DNA of 48,986 bases from a virus, in the IMG/VR virus record IMGVR_UViG_3300042924_003196, positions 1 through 48,986 of that record. One strand, 5' to 3'. Shown here piece by piece: positions 26,128 through 33,675 of this stretch. Below the pieces are notes generated by a model. That model did not search any database. It saw only the letters and a program-made list of their open reading frames with translations, and had not been told where the DNA came from. Within the stretch, counting starts at the first letter, position 1. Every line of letters begins with the position of its first letter. Made by a program: the position numbers and the translations under genes.

Positions 26128-26993
26128 TTTACTCTTACCGCTCCTTCTATAATATGTCTTTGTGGATTATCTCTTCTAAACTGTTCTTCTAGTTCTGGCT
26201 GCATGGCGTACCAAGATTCTTTACCAAATTCCTTTTCTTTTGCATACCATTCATCCGTGCCTTTTTGATATTTTTGCCAATACATTCTTGATAAAAATTT
26301 ATGATTGTTATAAGATGGCATAACACCATGTAGGTATGGCTTACCGTCTTCTGTAAGGTAGTCTGGATGTCCTGATGGAAAAACTAAAAGATCGCCTGCA
26401 ACTGGCTTATACTTAACAAGTTTATCACCCATAGCAAAATCAACCTCTCCTCCCTCATAGTCATCATTAAAGTAAATTGTACATGTAATTATGAACTTAT
26501 ATCCTGGAGCACTTCCTTGCTCTCTCATATAGTCTGAGTGATATCTCATTCCATGTTGCTCTGTTTCATTACTTATATGATATTTTCCTATTGTTCCGCC
26601 TGCCCATCTCCAGGTTGGTACAGTGTTTCCACTTTCGTCTACAGAGGCTGCATCAAAATCTACATCAACATTATATCTTTTTATATAGTCTTCAGTAACT
26701 AAATAAAAATTTTCCATCATTTCCATGACAAAGTTTTTCTGGTCTTCTTGAGTTTGTGTGCTTGTTTCAATATTTTTCAAACCAGCATACTTATCATCCA
26801 AAATCATTCCAGGAAATATTGGATTTAGATAGTCACCAAAAATAGACCATTTTGTCCAATTACTAAAAAGCCTGTCTTCTGACTCTACTAAAGAATCAGT
26901 TAATACCTTGTAAGACTTTGAGATATCTTTAAACATGTTCTTATAAACAAGAATATGTGGATAGATTTCTATAGCCTCAAGATTTGTACTCAT
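26124..26993 (-). CDS. 2OG-Fe(II) oxygenase 5 (Lys in place of Arg)
   Basis: The largest of the set at 289 residues. It has His152-x-Asp154 (MRYHSDYMRE), IYFNDDYEGGEVDF (173-186), distal His222 (YLHGVMP) and a Lys232 (NHKFLSRMYW) where Arg is usual. The N-terminal 120 residues are an extended domain (FSNWTKWSIFGDYLNP) and the C-terminus is charged (KEKEFGKESWYAMQPELEEQ). It overlaps the next gene by four bases and follows oxygenase 6 directly, so they share one transcript. Confidence 0.85.
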   Translation of the reverse strand: MSTNLEAIEIYPHILVYKNMFKDISKSYKVLTDSLVESEDRLFSNWTKWSIFGDYLNPIFPGMILDDKYAGLKNIETSTQTQEDQKNFVMEMMENFYLVTEDYIKRYNVDVDFDAASVDESGNTVPTWRWAGGTIGKYHISNETEQHGMRYHSDYMREQGSAPGYKFIITCTIYFNDDYEGGEVDFAMGDKLVKYKPVAGDLLVFPSGHPDYLTEDGKPYLHGVMPSYNNHKFLSRMYWQKYQKGTDEWYAKEKEFGKESWYAMQPELEEQFRRDNPQRHIIEGAVRVK

Positions 26994-26994
26994 A

Positions 26995-27669
26995 TTAAGG
27001 TTTTCTATCTCCAGTATGCTCTGTTATCTCCCAGAAAAATGGGCAGGTAAATCTAAGTCCACTTTTAATTTCTGTTACACCATGAATATAGTTCATGTCT
27101 CCAGGGAAGAAGTAGGCTGCACCCTTTTTAGGCTTAAATTGAACACCTTGATTTGGAAAGTATAACTCTCCTCCTTCATAGTCATCATTTAAATAAAATA
27201 AACTAGATAGGTCATAGTTTGGAAAATCATTTGGAAGTCCAGCATCTGGCCCTTCATGTAATTCTTTGTCAGCATGAGGCTTTTGGAATTGTCCTGGAAG
27301 CCACTTTACAATAGTAGTTCCAGTTGGTATAACCTTTACCTTATAAAAATCTTCTACGATTGGTTGTAATCTTTGAAATAGTCCAGCGATGACTGGTGAG
27401 ATGTTTGGATCATTCTTGTCTAAGCTTGGCTGTGTTGCAACTCTGTCTTTCCAATAGTCTGAGTCATATACCACAGTACCGTTTTCATTTACGTGACTTT
27501 CTGTTACATCCCAAACTGTTATAGACTTTGCAGACTTTTCTAAAAAGTCCATTTCTTCTTGAGTCATAAAGTTTTCTAGTTCAACAATCATCTCTTTTCC
27601 ACTGCCAAACCAGCCAGATGGGGTCAATGAAGGCTTTCTAACTACAACAGAAGCATTTATGTTTTCCAT
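26995..27669 (-). CDS. 2OG-Fe(II) oxygenase 6
   Basis: A 224-residue protein with ELENFMTQEEM, His132-x-Asp134 (QKPHADKELH), FYLNDDYEGGELYFP (158-172), distal His196 (NYIHGVT) and Arg206 (SGLRFTCPFFW), i.e. the full ligand set. A TATAAT box lies exactly six bases before the ATG and no ribosome site is present, so it probably starts a leaderless sub-operon for oxygenases 6 to 1. Confidence 0.87.
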   Translation of the reverse strand: MENINASVVVRKPSLTPSGWFGSGKEMIVELENFMTQEEMDFLEKSAKSITVWDVTESHVNENGTVVYDSDYWKDRVATQPSLDKNDPNISPVIAGLFQRLQPIVEDFYKVKVIPTGTTIVKWLPGQFQKPHADKELHEGPDAGLPNDFPNYDLSSLFYLNDDYEGGELYFPNQGVQFKPKKGAAYFFPGDMNYIHGVTEIKSGLRFTCPFFWEITEHTGDRKP

Positions 27670-27671
27670 AA

Positions 27672-28400
27672 TTAGATTATACCATTTCCCTTATTTTGTG
27701 TATTATCTGTAACTGAAAGACGTAAAACCTTAGTCTCATGTGATCCAACGCTTTCGCCTTTTTCATTAACCGCATCTCTATACCAGTCAGTCCACTCTCC
27801 AGACTTGTTAATTACTTGAGCTGCCTCTCCGTAAGACTGATGTGCCTTTTCTCTTTTTCTTTCTGGGTCGGAATAATCAAAGATTTGAATTGATGTATTA
27901 TCCATAGCACTTAAAGAAACTGGAACTAGTGTTGCAATAGGGGTTCCTGCTTTTATAGTAATTTCTTTATTGGCAGACCGTGCTTTAATTGCTAAAGGAA
28001 AGCCAGTGTCTAGCCAAGATGTGCTTATTAATGAAGACATAGTTTCAAAATCATCATTAAAGTAGTTTACTGGATTGATAGTAAACATACTAACATTTTG
28101 TTCAGACCTGAAGGTTAATCCTGTATTAATACTCACAGTGGACTGACCTCTTCCAGTATAAGTGAAATTGTTACCCTCTAAGATTGTAACATTGTCTGAG
28201 TTTGTATCATTTATGCCGTTCCAAATAAACTTAATGTCTTCCTTGCATGAAAGATTCCACCCAATCATATTTGCTTGAGTAACAGGAAAGCATCTGTATG
28301 CATGCTTTTCTGGTGTTACATCCATCCAATCTCTTTTAATTGACATTGGAGAAATAACAATTTTTGAATCTGGAAATCTTTCAACAGAAATATTAAGCAT
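27672..28400 (-). CDS. Unrecognised cluster protein, copy B (possibly DUF6065-like)
   Basis: A 242-residue protein with no oxygenase motif. Early landmarks are HAYRCFPVTQANMIGWNLSC (33-52) and KFIWNGIND; a central beta region has NPVNYFNDDFETM; a later block is IKAGTPIATLVPVS (about 152-165). The same plan is seen in the protein at 29065-29841 (KACPAIMDAFSTGYVL; IPAGTPYVQILPFKRE), so I call them paralogues. The FPVTQAN-GW pattern resembles the uncharacterised DUF6065 group, from memory only. It alternates with oxygenase genes and its start overlaps the stop of the oxygenase upstream, which suggests a joint function. Confidence 0.7.
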   Translation of the reverse strand: MLNISVERFPDSKIVISPMSIKRDWMDVTPEKHAYRCFPVTQANMIGWNLSCKEDIKFIWNGINDTNSDNVTILEGNNFTYTGRGQSTVSINTGLTFRSEQNVSMFTINPVNYFNDDFETMSSLISTSWLDTGFPLAIKARSANKEITIKAGTPIATLVPVSLSAMDNTSIQIFDYSDPERKREKAHQSYGEAAQVINKSGEWTDWYRDAVNEKGESVGSHETKVLRLSVTDNTQNKGNGII

Positions 28401-29056
28401 TACCGATTATCCTCAGTATACATTTCTGGTGTATGGAACTTCTTGTTATAATCTAACATTGTAACAATAGAGTACTTTGTTCCAGATGTTACTGGCATTG
28501 CACGGTGTGGATACATGTAGTTAGATGGGAATATGTACAAGTCTCCTGCATCTGGCTTAATTGATAAGTTTTGAAGTCTAAAGTATAGCTCTCCACCCTC
28601 ATAATCATCATTTGGATAAGCAACCAATGATACTGTACAGTTATAAGAGAAGCCATGATCATGGTGCTCTTGGAAATGTTGTCCTGGACCATACTTAATA
28701 AAGTTAAACGCTTCCCAATACTTTAGGTCCATGATGTTATAGTCTTTTCTATAGTCATCAACTGCTGCAGATTTAACATCATAAAGGTCTTGCCATAACT
28801 CTTGTAGCTTAATTGAGTCTGGACTAGTGTTTAACTCAATGTCTGACTTTTTATATTTAAAGTCTACGCAGTCTCTGTAGTCAGGAATTAGTTGTTGATA
28901 ACCAACATATGCTGGCTGCCATGTAAACTGATCCTTTTCTCCCAAAGGCTTTACTACTGCCTCAATCCTATTAATAACATCAATATCTTTGTTGATTACA
29001 CCCTTGTAACATACAATTCCGTTTCCAAGGTTTACTTTTTCTGTCCAAGTTTTCAT
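28400..29056 (-). CDS. 2OG-Fe(II) oxygenase 7 (Lys in place of Arg)
   Basis: A 218-residue protein with YWEAFNFIKYGPGQHFQEHHD leading to His131-x-Asp133, AYPNDDYEGGELYF (146-159), distal His184 (MYPHRAMP) and Lys194 (SGTKYSIV) at the 2-oxoglutarate site. It is clearly paralogous to oxygenase 8 (YYEAFNFVKYEGEGKHF, and both have FPSNY-Y and SGTKY). The ribosome site GGGGGAAAC lies close to the ATG. It appears as the first gene of a duplicated pair with the DUF6065-like gene that follows. Confidence 0.86.
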   Translation of the reverse strand: MKTWTEKVNLGNGIVCYKGVINKDIDVINRIEAVVKPLGEKDQFTWQPAYVGYQQLIPDYRDCVDFKYKKSDIELNTSPDSIKLQELWQDLYDVKSAAVDDYRKDYNIMDLKYWEAFNFIKYGPGQHFQEHHDHGFSYNCTVSLVAYPNDDYEGGELYFRLQNLSIKPDAGDLYIFPSNYMYPHRAMPVTSGTKYSIVTMLDYNKKFHTPEMYTEDNR

Positions 29057-29064
29057 GTTTCCCC

Positions 29065-29841
29065 CTATTTATATTCTCTTCTAGACCAAACTTTATTCTT
29101 ATAAACTCCACCGTCAGGCTGTCTATAAAAGTTAGCATTCTTCATCATTCTATCATATATCTCTGTTGACCCTATAAAACTAATATCATGTGACCAATCT
29201 TCTCTTTTAAATGGAAGGATCTGAACGTATGGAGTTCCTGCTGGAATAGTTCCTTCCCAACCTTCTGCAATAAAAAATGGAAATGTTCCAAGAAGATGAA
29301 CACTATCGTTGTCAACAATTCCAGTGGTATTCATGAATGGTAAGTCAAAACGATTCATAGGTGTCATAAACAATGCACTATATCCTTCTGGTAGCTCTAA
29401 GCCCCAATCTGGATACCAGGCAAAATGATCCCTATAAAAACCTTTTGGGTGCTCAAATTGTGGCATAGCAAGTCTTTTGCTACAAAAATCTTTATGGCGT
29501 GCATCATCTATTCTTACATCTATTGAACCACCAGCTGTTTTAAAAAAAGTAAGATCACATGGAGTCTTAAGAACATAGCCTGTTGAAAATGCATCCATTA
29601 TTGCTGGACATGCTTTCCATGTAGGAATTTTTCCATAGTCATCAGTTGTTCCCTCTTTAGGAAAAGGACAAACTTCTTTTGGCGCTTTGTAATATTCTCC
29701 AACTGCATTCTTAGCAAATCTATCTGCATCTTTATACCATTGAGGAATAACAGATTGTGTTGGAGATGGAACAGAAGGACTATCCTTGGTTATCCACGGT
29801 CTGTATGCTGTAAACTTTGCAATATTTTCTTTGATTGTCAT
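29065..29841 (-). CDS. Unrecognised cluster protein, copy A
   Basis: A 258-residue protein (MTIKENIAKFTAYRPWITKD) with no recognised enzymatic motif. It has PSPTQSVIPQWYKDADRF, KACPAIMDAFSTGYVLKTP (about 73-91), a Phe/Trp-rich middle (FYRDHFAWYPDWGLELPEG), and IPAGTPYVQILPFKREDW (about 194-211), shared in outline with the protein at 27672-28400. It follows oxygenase 8 with a one-base overlap (TAATGA). The repeated pairing with an oxygenase suggests that it binds, presents or modifies the oxygenase substrate; this is inference. Confidence 0.68.
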   Translation of the reverse strand: MTIKENIAKFTAYRPWITKDSPSVPSPTQSVIPQWYKDADRFAKNAVGEYYKAPKEVCPFPKEGTTDDYGKIPTWKACPAIMDAFSTGYVLKTPCDLTFFKTAGGSIDVRIDDARHKDFCSKRLAMPQFEHPKGFYRDHFAWYPDWGLELPEGYSALFMTPMNRFDLPFMNTTGIVDNDSVHLLGTFPFFIAEGWEGTIPAGTPYVQILPFKREDWSHDISFIGSTEIYDRMMKNANFYRQPDGGVYKNKVWSRREYK

Positions 29842-30554
29842 TACTTGTGACCTAGCTCATTAATATCAGTCATTATAACAACACAATATTTTGTTCCAGA
29901 CCTCATTGGTAATGATGCATGCTCATAAATATAGTTTGATGGGAATATTGCAATATCTCCTACCTTTGGAGTAAGCGTATATCCATCTAGTCTTGGGAAC
30001 TGAATTTCTCCGCCTTCATAATCATCGTTAATATAAATAACTGCAGAAACTGTTGCGTTATATGCTGGTCCATGGTCTGCATGAATGTTGAAGTGTTTTC
30101 CTTCTCCTTCATATTTTACAAAATTAAATGCTTCATAATATACAACATTGATTCCCCAATATTTTGCGTAGTCATCAATACAATACTTTAGCTTCTCATA
30201 TATTTCTTGATGTAGATCAATAAGCTCAGAGTTATGCTCATCTCTTGGTCCTAAATTTTCTTGCTTAAATCTAAAATCAACACAGTCTCTTGCTCTTTTT
30301 ATAGGTGTAGAAGAATTTGTTACTTGTGCTTCTGACCATCTATATTTTTTATTACCGCTTAGGTTTGACTCAAGAATATCAATATATCTTTTAGAGTCTT
30401 CTAATGAAAAAACATTTCTGTAAACATTTAAACCAAGTCCTGGATTCTCTACTAGAATGCCATTGTCTATAGTTTTTGCAGCAACCCTATTTAATGCTGT
30501 TTCAGATCTATCTTTTGTAAACCAAGGGTTTTCGTTTTCATCATAAAATTCCAT
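29841..30554 (-). CDS. 2OG-Fe(II) oxygenase 8 (Lys in place of Arg)
   Basis: A 237-residue protein and first gene of the array. His158-x-Asp160 (NIHADHG), IYINDDYEGGEIQFP (173-187), distal His212 (YEHASLP) and Lys222 (SGTKYCVV). The N-terminal 40 residues are extra relative to oxygenase 7. A good ribosome site (AAAAAAGGAGA) and a TATAAT about 30 bases upstream mark the start of the oxygenase transcript. A terminator for the upstream Phe-Pro repeat gene separates the two units. Confidence 0.87.
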   Translation of the reverse strand: MEFYDENENPWFTKDRSETALNRVAAKTIDNGILVENPGLGLNVYRNVFSLEDSKRYIDILESNLSGNKKYRWSEAQVTNSSTPIKRARDCVDFRFKQENLGPRDEHNSELIDLHQEIYEKLKYCIDDYAKYWGINVVYYEAFNFVKYEGEGKHFNIHADHGPAYNATVSAVIYINDDYEGGEIQFPRLDGYTLTPKVGDIAIFPSNYIYEHASLPMRSGTKYCVVIMTDINELGHK

Positions 30555-30660
30555 TAAAATCTCCTTTTTTATTCATTATACACCATCTTGATTTAAATTT
30601 CAACCAAACAATATAGAAAAACATTATTTTAAAATAATATGAGTGCCACCCCTATAAAAC

Positions 30661-30684
30661 AAAAAAAGCCAAACTATGTTGGCT
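30661..30684 (-). terminator. Terminator between Phe-Pro repeat gene and oxygenase array
   Basis: AGCCAA and TTGGCT form a stem with a 6-base loop, followed on the minus strand by seven T. It lies about 20 bases past the stop of the Phe-Pro repeat gene and about 107 bases before the oxygenase 8 start. Confidence 0.8.
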
Positions 30685-30704
30685 AATTTTGTATTATCTG
30701 ATTC

Positions 30705-31661
30705 TTACCAGACACCAGGTAAAGTGAAGTATGGGAAGTACGGTGCAGCTGGTCCAAAACTTGGGAAGTATGGAGGGAAGAATGGGAAGAATGGGAAGTA
30801 CGGGAAGAACGGTGGGAAGAATGGGAAGAATGGGAAGTACGGGAAGAACGGTGGGAAGAACGGGAAGAATGGGAAGAACGGGAAGAACGGTGGGAAGAAC
30901 GGGAAGAATGGGAAGAACGGGAAGAAAGGTGGGAAGAATGGTGGGAAGAATGGGAAGAACGGCGGGAAGAATGGTGGGAAAAATGGCGGGAAGAATGGAG
31001 GGAAAAATGGCGGGAAGAATGGAAAGAATGGAAAGAATGGTGGGAAGAACGGACCAAATGTAGAAACAACAGAGTTAGATGGTTGAGAGAAATCAGATAC
31101 TCCATTATTGTTAGTTGCAGTAACTCTATAAGTATATGTTCCTGCTGCTGTTTCTGTAATTGTAATTGGTGAAGATGAACCATTTTGTGTTTTAGTAGAA
31201 GAAGATGTTACAGTATATCCTGTTATAGGTGAGTTTCCACTGTTTGGAGCTGTAAATGTAACTGATACAACACCAGAAGTTCCACCAGATGCTGTTCCAA
31301 TTGTTGGAGCGTTTGGCTTAGATGTTGGAACAACTGCAGAAGTTGCAGCAGAAGCATCAGATGTTCCTATTGCATTTCTTGCAGTAACAGTAAAAGTGTA
31401 ATTTGCTGGAGTTCCATCTGTTGATAATCCTGTTATAACGATTGGTGAAGATGATCCAGTTGCTGTTTGTCCGCCAGATGAAGTTACAGTATAATCTAAA
31501 ATAGGGGACTTACCATTAAATGATGGAGCTGTAAAAGATACAGAAACCTGTCCATTGTCATATGTGCGTCCAGTGCCCTGATCTGTACCTGTGCCAATAG
31601 TTGGTGCATTCGGCTTTGACTTCTTTGATGAATCGGTGGTACCAGTATTTTGTGAGCTCAT
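30705..31661 (-). CDS. Fibronectin III protein with long Phe-Pro repeat
   Basis: A 318-residue protein. After a Ser/Thr/Lys-rich start it has two fibronectin type III-like domains (about 16-112 and 115-200, each opening with KPNAPTIGT). Residues 203 to about 293 consist almost only of FFP, FFPP and a few YFP units. It ends APYFPYFTLPGVW. Fibronectin III domains are common on phage tails. The aromatic/proline repeat is far outside normal composition and would form an extended polyproline-like rod. A TACAAT box seven bases before the ATG, with no ribosome site, indicates a leaderless mRNA. It is a plausible substrate for the hydroxylases encoded right after it. Confidence 0.82.
   Translation of the reverse strand: MSSQNTGTTDSSKKSKPNAPTIGTGTDQGTGRTYDNGQVSVSFTAPSFNGKSPILDYTVTSSGGQTATGSSSPIVITGLSTDGTPANYTFTVTARNAIGTSDASAATSAVVPTSKPNAPTIGTASGGTSGVVSVTFTAPNSGNSPITGYTVTSSSTKTQNGSSSPITITETAAGTYTYRVTATNNNGVSDFSQPSNSVVSTFGPFFPPFFPFFPFFPPFFPPFFPPFFPPFFPPFFPFFPPFFPPFFPFFPFFPFFPPFFPFFPFFPFFPPFFPYFPFFPFFPPFFPYFPFFPFFPPYFPSFGPAAPYFPYFTLPGVW
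30762..31050. repeat. Tandem short DNA repeat encoding the Phe-Pro tract
   Basis: About 290 bases consist of 9- and 12-base units of the type GGGAAGAAC and GGTGGGAAGAAT (plus strand), nearly free of T on that strand. The strong strand asymmetry and short unit favour slippage and length variation. Confidence 0.9.
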
Positions 31662-31701
31662 AGCAGTAATTGTACCATAAGATTATACAGTTTTTGATAT
31701 T

Positions 31702-32412
31702 TTATCTAACAAATATATACATAGATTTTACGACCATTGAAGCATCGTTATCTGTTAGGATTTGAGGGAATGCCCCGTAATTTCTCATTATATCACTTTC
31801 TATAGCAAAAGTATGCTCTAGTGATAGGTCATAGGAAAACTGATATTTAAGGTTTGCGCCAAAGCTGGTTGGGCCAGAGTCTGATTCTGGAATGTAGGTT
31901 CTAAACCAAACCTCTGTATTATTACTAAATGTTGTCAAAATAATATCATAACGAACCGTTATTATTGAACCAACCTTTAAAGATTTTAGGTTTATTTTTT
32001 GAGATTCTGCATTATATAAAGAAACGTTATTTTCTGGAAGGTATAACTCATTATTTTTACCCTTGCAATCAAAGTTAAATCTAACCCAACCATCATTTCC
32101 TTTAGTGGCACCCAACGTGATATCTTTTTGATTTTTATTTGTGTATAGTGCCCAACCAGTTCTTTGTCCTGATGGTGACAGACTGCTTTCTCCTGGTTTT
32201 CCGTCCTTACCATCTTTTCCAGGCCTTCCAGCATCTCCTTGAGGTCCCTGCTTACCTTCTGGTCCAGTCTCTCCTTTATCGCCCTTTGGTCCTTGTTCTC
32301 CTTGCGGACCTGGAACTGCTATAAAAGATACTTGTTGCTCAAGCTGATAAGAGTTATTTATGTTGTCAGAATATTTTTTAGACTTACCTGGAAAATCCAT
32401 GCTTGTTGCCAT
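31702..32412 (-). CDS. Collagen-like tail appendage protein
   Basis: A 236-residue protein (MATSMDFPGKSKKYSDNINN). Residues 35-76 form 14 uninterrupted Gly-X-Y triplets (GPQGEQGPKGDKGETG...). Proline is in the Y position, the site hydroxylated in animal collagen, at Pro64 (GRP) and Pro73 (GKP). The C-terminal 150 residues are a beta-rich, probably trimeric head domain (WALYTNKNQKDITLGATKGN; VWFRTYIPESD). Phage collagen-like segments are trimeric fibre rods. The gene sits next to the fibronectin/Phe-Pro gene and upstream of eight prolyl-hydroxylase-like genes. Confidence 0.85.
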   Translation of the reverse strand: MATSMDFPGKSKKYSDNINNSYQLEQQVSFIAVPGPQGEQGPKGDKGETGPEGKQGPQGDAGRPGKDGKDGKPGESSLSPSGQRTGWALYTNKNQKDITLGATKGNDGWVRFNFDCKGKNNELYLPENNVSLYNAESQKINLKSLKVGSIITVRYDIILTTFSNNTEVWFRTYIPESDSGPTSFGANLKYQFSYDLSLEHTFAIESDIMRNYGAFPQILTDNDASMVVKSMYIFVR

Positions 32413-32421
32413 GGAACCACT

Positions 32422-32508
32422 CTATTTCTTTACCTTAAAAACCTTTTTACCAATTTTAATAACTGGTGGAAGGTTTACTTGAGATACCTCAACTTTAACG
32501 ACAGGCAT
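32422..32508 (-). CDS. 28-residue basic peptide
   Basis: The peptide starts MPVVKVEVSQVNLPPVIKIG and ends with a Lys-rich tail (KKVFKVKK). The start codon overlaps the upstream stop (TAATG) and a strong GGAGG lies six bases ahead, so translation is likely despite the small size. It sits between the BppU-like and collagen-like genes. No function is recognised; it may be a small virion or linker peptide. Confidence 0.6.
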   Translation of the reverse strand: MPVVKVEVSQVNLPPVIKIGKKVFKVKK

Positions 32509-32909
32509 TATAAACCTCCAGGAGTTACGTCACCTAGAACACAAATTGTTCCAAGTACTGGAGTCCAAACAGTTGGCTCTATATCATCTTCTCCAGCAGG
32601 TATTGTTGCCTGTAGGTCAAATGGAAGTTCAGAAACTATTGATGTATATTTTGTTCCCCAGTTTTTTGTTAGATCTGCTGATGCAAAAATTGTTGCTGTA
32701 TGACCAGAAACTGTAACTGTTAACTCATCAAGAAAATCACCAGACACGTCATAGGCCGTTGCTGCAAAGTCCCAATCCTCTATATCCCAGCCAGTGGCTT
32801 CATTATCTTCAAGAAATTGAACTGCTAGGCTTGACGAATCTCCACGAACAATGGTCCACTGGATGTGAGCTGGAGTTGCTCCTAATTTTTCTATTGCTGG
32901 GGTACACAT
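32508..32909 (-). CDS. BppU-like baseplate protein, second copy
   Basis: A 133-residue beta-rich protein with IQWTIVRGDSSSLAVQFLED near the N-terminus and a closing VWTPVLGTICVLGDVTPGG, matching the plan of the 21602-22015 protein (NWTFVKGDTAAF; IVWTVAQGKLIVLEDVTA). It is probably an immunoglobulin-like attachment domain that anchors the collagen-like and fibronectin fibres encoded downstream. A TATAAT lies exactly seven bases before the ATG, without a ribosome site. Confidence 0.65.
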   Translation of the reverse strand: MCTPAIEKLGATPAHIQWTIVRGDSSSLAVQFLEDNEATGWDIEDWDFAATAYDVSGDFLDELTVTVSGHTATIFASADLTKNWGTKYTSIVSELPFDLQATIPAGEDDIEPTVWTPVLGTICVLGDVTPGGL

Positions 32910-32934
32910 GTAACTGATTATACCATTAAATAAA

Positions 32935-32980
32935 GCTAGTACTCAGACGCAGTGGGGTGGGTTAGAATCTGAGTACTAGC
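32935..32980. repeat. 13-base perfect inverted repeat
   Basis: GCTAGTACTCAGA and its exact complement are separated by 20 bases containing a G-rich run (GTGGGGTGGG). On the minus strand the stem is followed by TTTATTT, so it could terminate the transcript of the membrane protein gene upstream. It could also be a protein-binding site just upstream of the leaderless promoter of the BppU-like gene. Confidence 0.6.
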
Positions 32981-33229
32981 AGGCTTAAAGTATAACATTA
33001 TTTATTTAAGTATATACAATTTGGACATTTCAGACATAAAAATTTTATAAGGCCAGGGTATTTGGAATTGTTACCAAAAAGTTATAATTACTGATATACC
33101 AAATGTCCATTTTATACACATTAGTAGAAATAACCTTATGCTATACTTAAAATATATAAAGAAAAGAAGTATATCTAAACAAGGTTTTTAAAAGATATAT
33201 TATATATAAAGGAAAATAGGAAAATTAGG
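32981..33229. other. AT-rich gap, no convincing gene
   Basis: With the inverted repeat this gap spans about 320 bases. I see only very short frames. It holds two AAATGTCC-type elements in opposite orientation (33023-33030 and 33101-33113, the latter AAATGTCCATTTT) and several TATACT/TATAAT-like words. It may be a regulatory region or carry a small RNA. Confidence 0.5.
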
Positions 33230-33496
33230 TTATTTGTTAGTTTTAGCAATATGATCAATTAAAATTTTATACATTTCGTCAAGTTTTTTTTCTTGACGAT
33301 CTCGTGACAGGATAGAATCAACTCTTTGATCCTCTAAAGCATCCTCTAGCCTATTAATTTGATCTTTTAGCGAAGATCCACCATTGGTTTTAAGTTCGCT
33401 CAAGTAATGTTTTACAAGCCACTTGATTGCAAGCCCAAGTGATGAGACAATTGTAAGAATTGCTACAATTAACGAAGCCCAATCTTGAATTGTCAT
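33230..33496 (-). CDS. Small membrane protein, holin-like
   Basis: An 88-residue protein with one N-terminal transmembrane helix (about 7-30, SLIVAILTIVSSLGLAIKW) followed by a charged coiled-coil (LKDQINRLEDALEDQRVDS) and a Lys-rich end. Many phages encode such proteins as holins or tail-associated membrane proteins. It lies at the edge of the late minus-strand block, about 10 kb from the lysin. TATAAT lies nine bases before the ATG without a ribosome site. The lysis role is a guess from topology. Confidence 0.6.
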   Translation of the reverse strand: MTIQDWASLIVAILTIVSSLGLAIKWLVKHYLSELKTNGGSSLKDQINRLEDALEDQRVDSILSRDRQEKKLDEMYKILIDHIAKTNK

Positions 33497-33645
33497 AATA
33501 AGATAATTATATCATTATTTAAGATAAAGTTCGGCGGGTGGATACAAAAAATCAAAGTGCTGCCTTTAAGTTTCGCCAGCAAATGAATTGCATTAAAGTC
33601 GTCGCCGAAATAGAGATATCAAACCATTACACAGACACATCTGGA

Positions 33646-33675
33646 TTGACACCATCCAAGCATGTCTGATACAAT
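33646..33675 (+). promoter_or_regulatory. Rightward promoter at the divergent switch
   Basis: TTGACA, an 18-base spacer and TACAAT, with the ATG of the first plus-strand gene eight bases after the -10 box. The 187-base divergent gap (33497-33683) separates the minus-strand late block from the plus-strand small-gene block. It also contains AAGTTCGGCGG at 33528, which is seen inverted near 48520. Confidence 0.7.

Noticed and set aside
30676-31086. Plus-strand reading frame of Gly-Lys-Asn repeats (136 codons)
   Set aside because: It is the antisense shadow of the Phe-Pro repeat. The minus-strand frame has fibronectin domains, a leaderless promoter and a terminator; the plus frame has no ribosome site.
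33101-33170. A 21-codon frame on the minus strand in the AT-rich gap
   Set aside because: No ribosome site or correctly spaced -10 box, and the composition is that of random AT-rich DNA.
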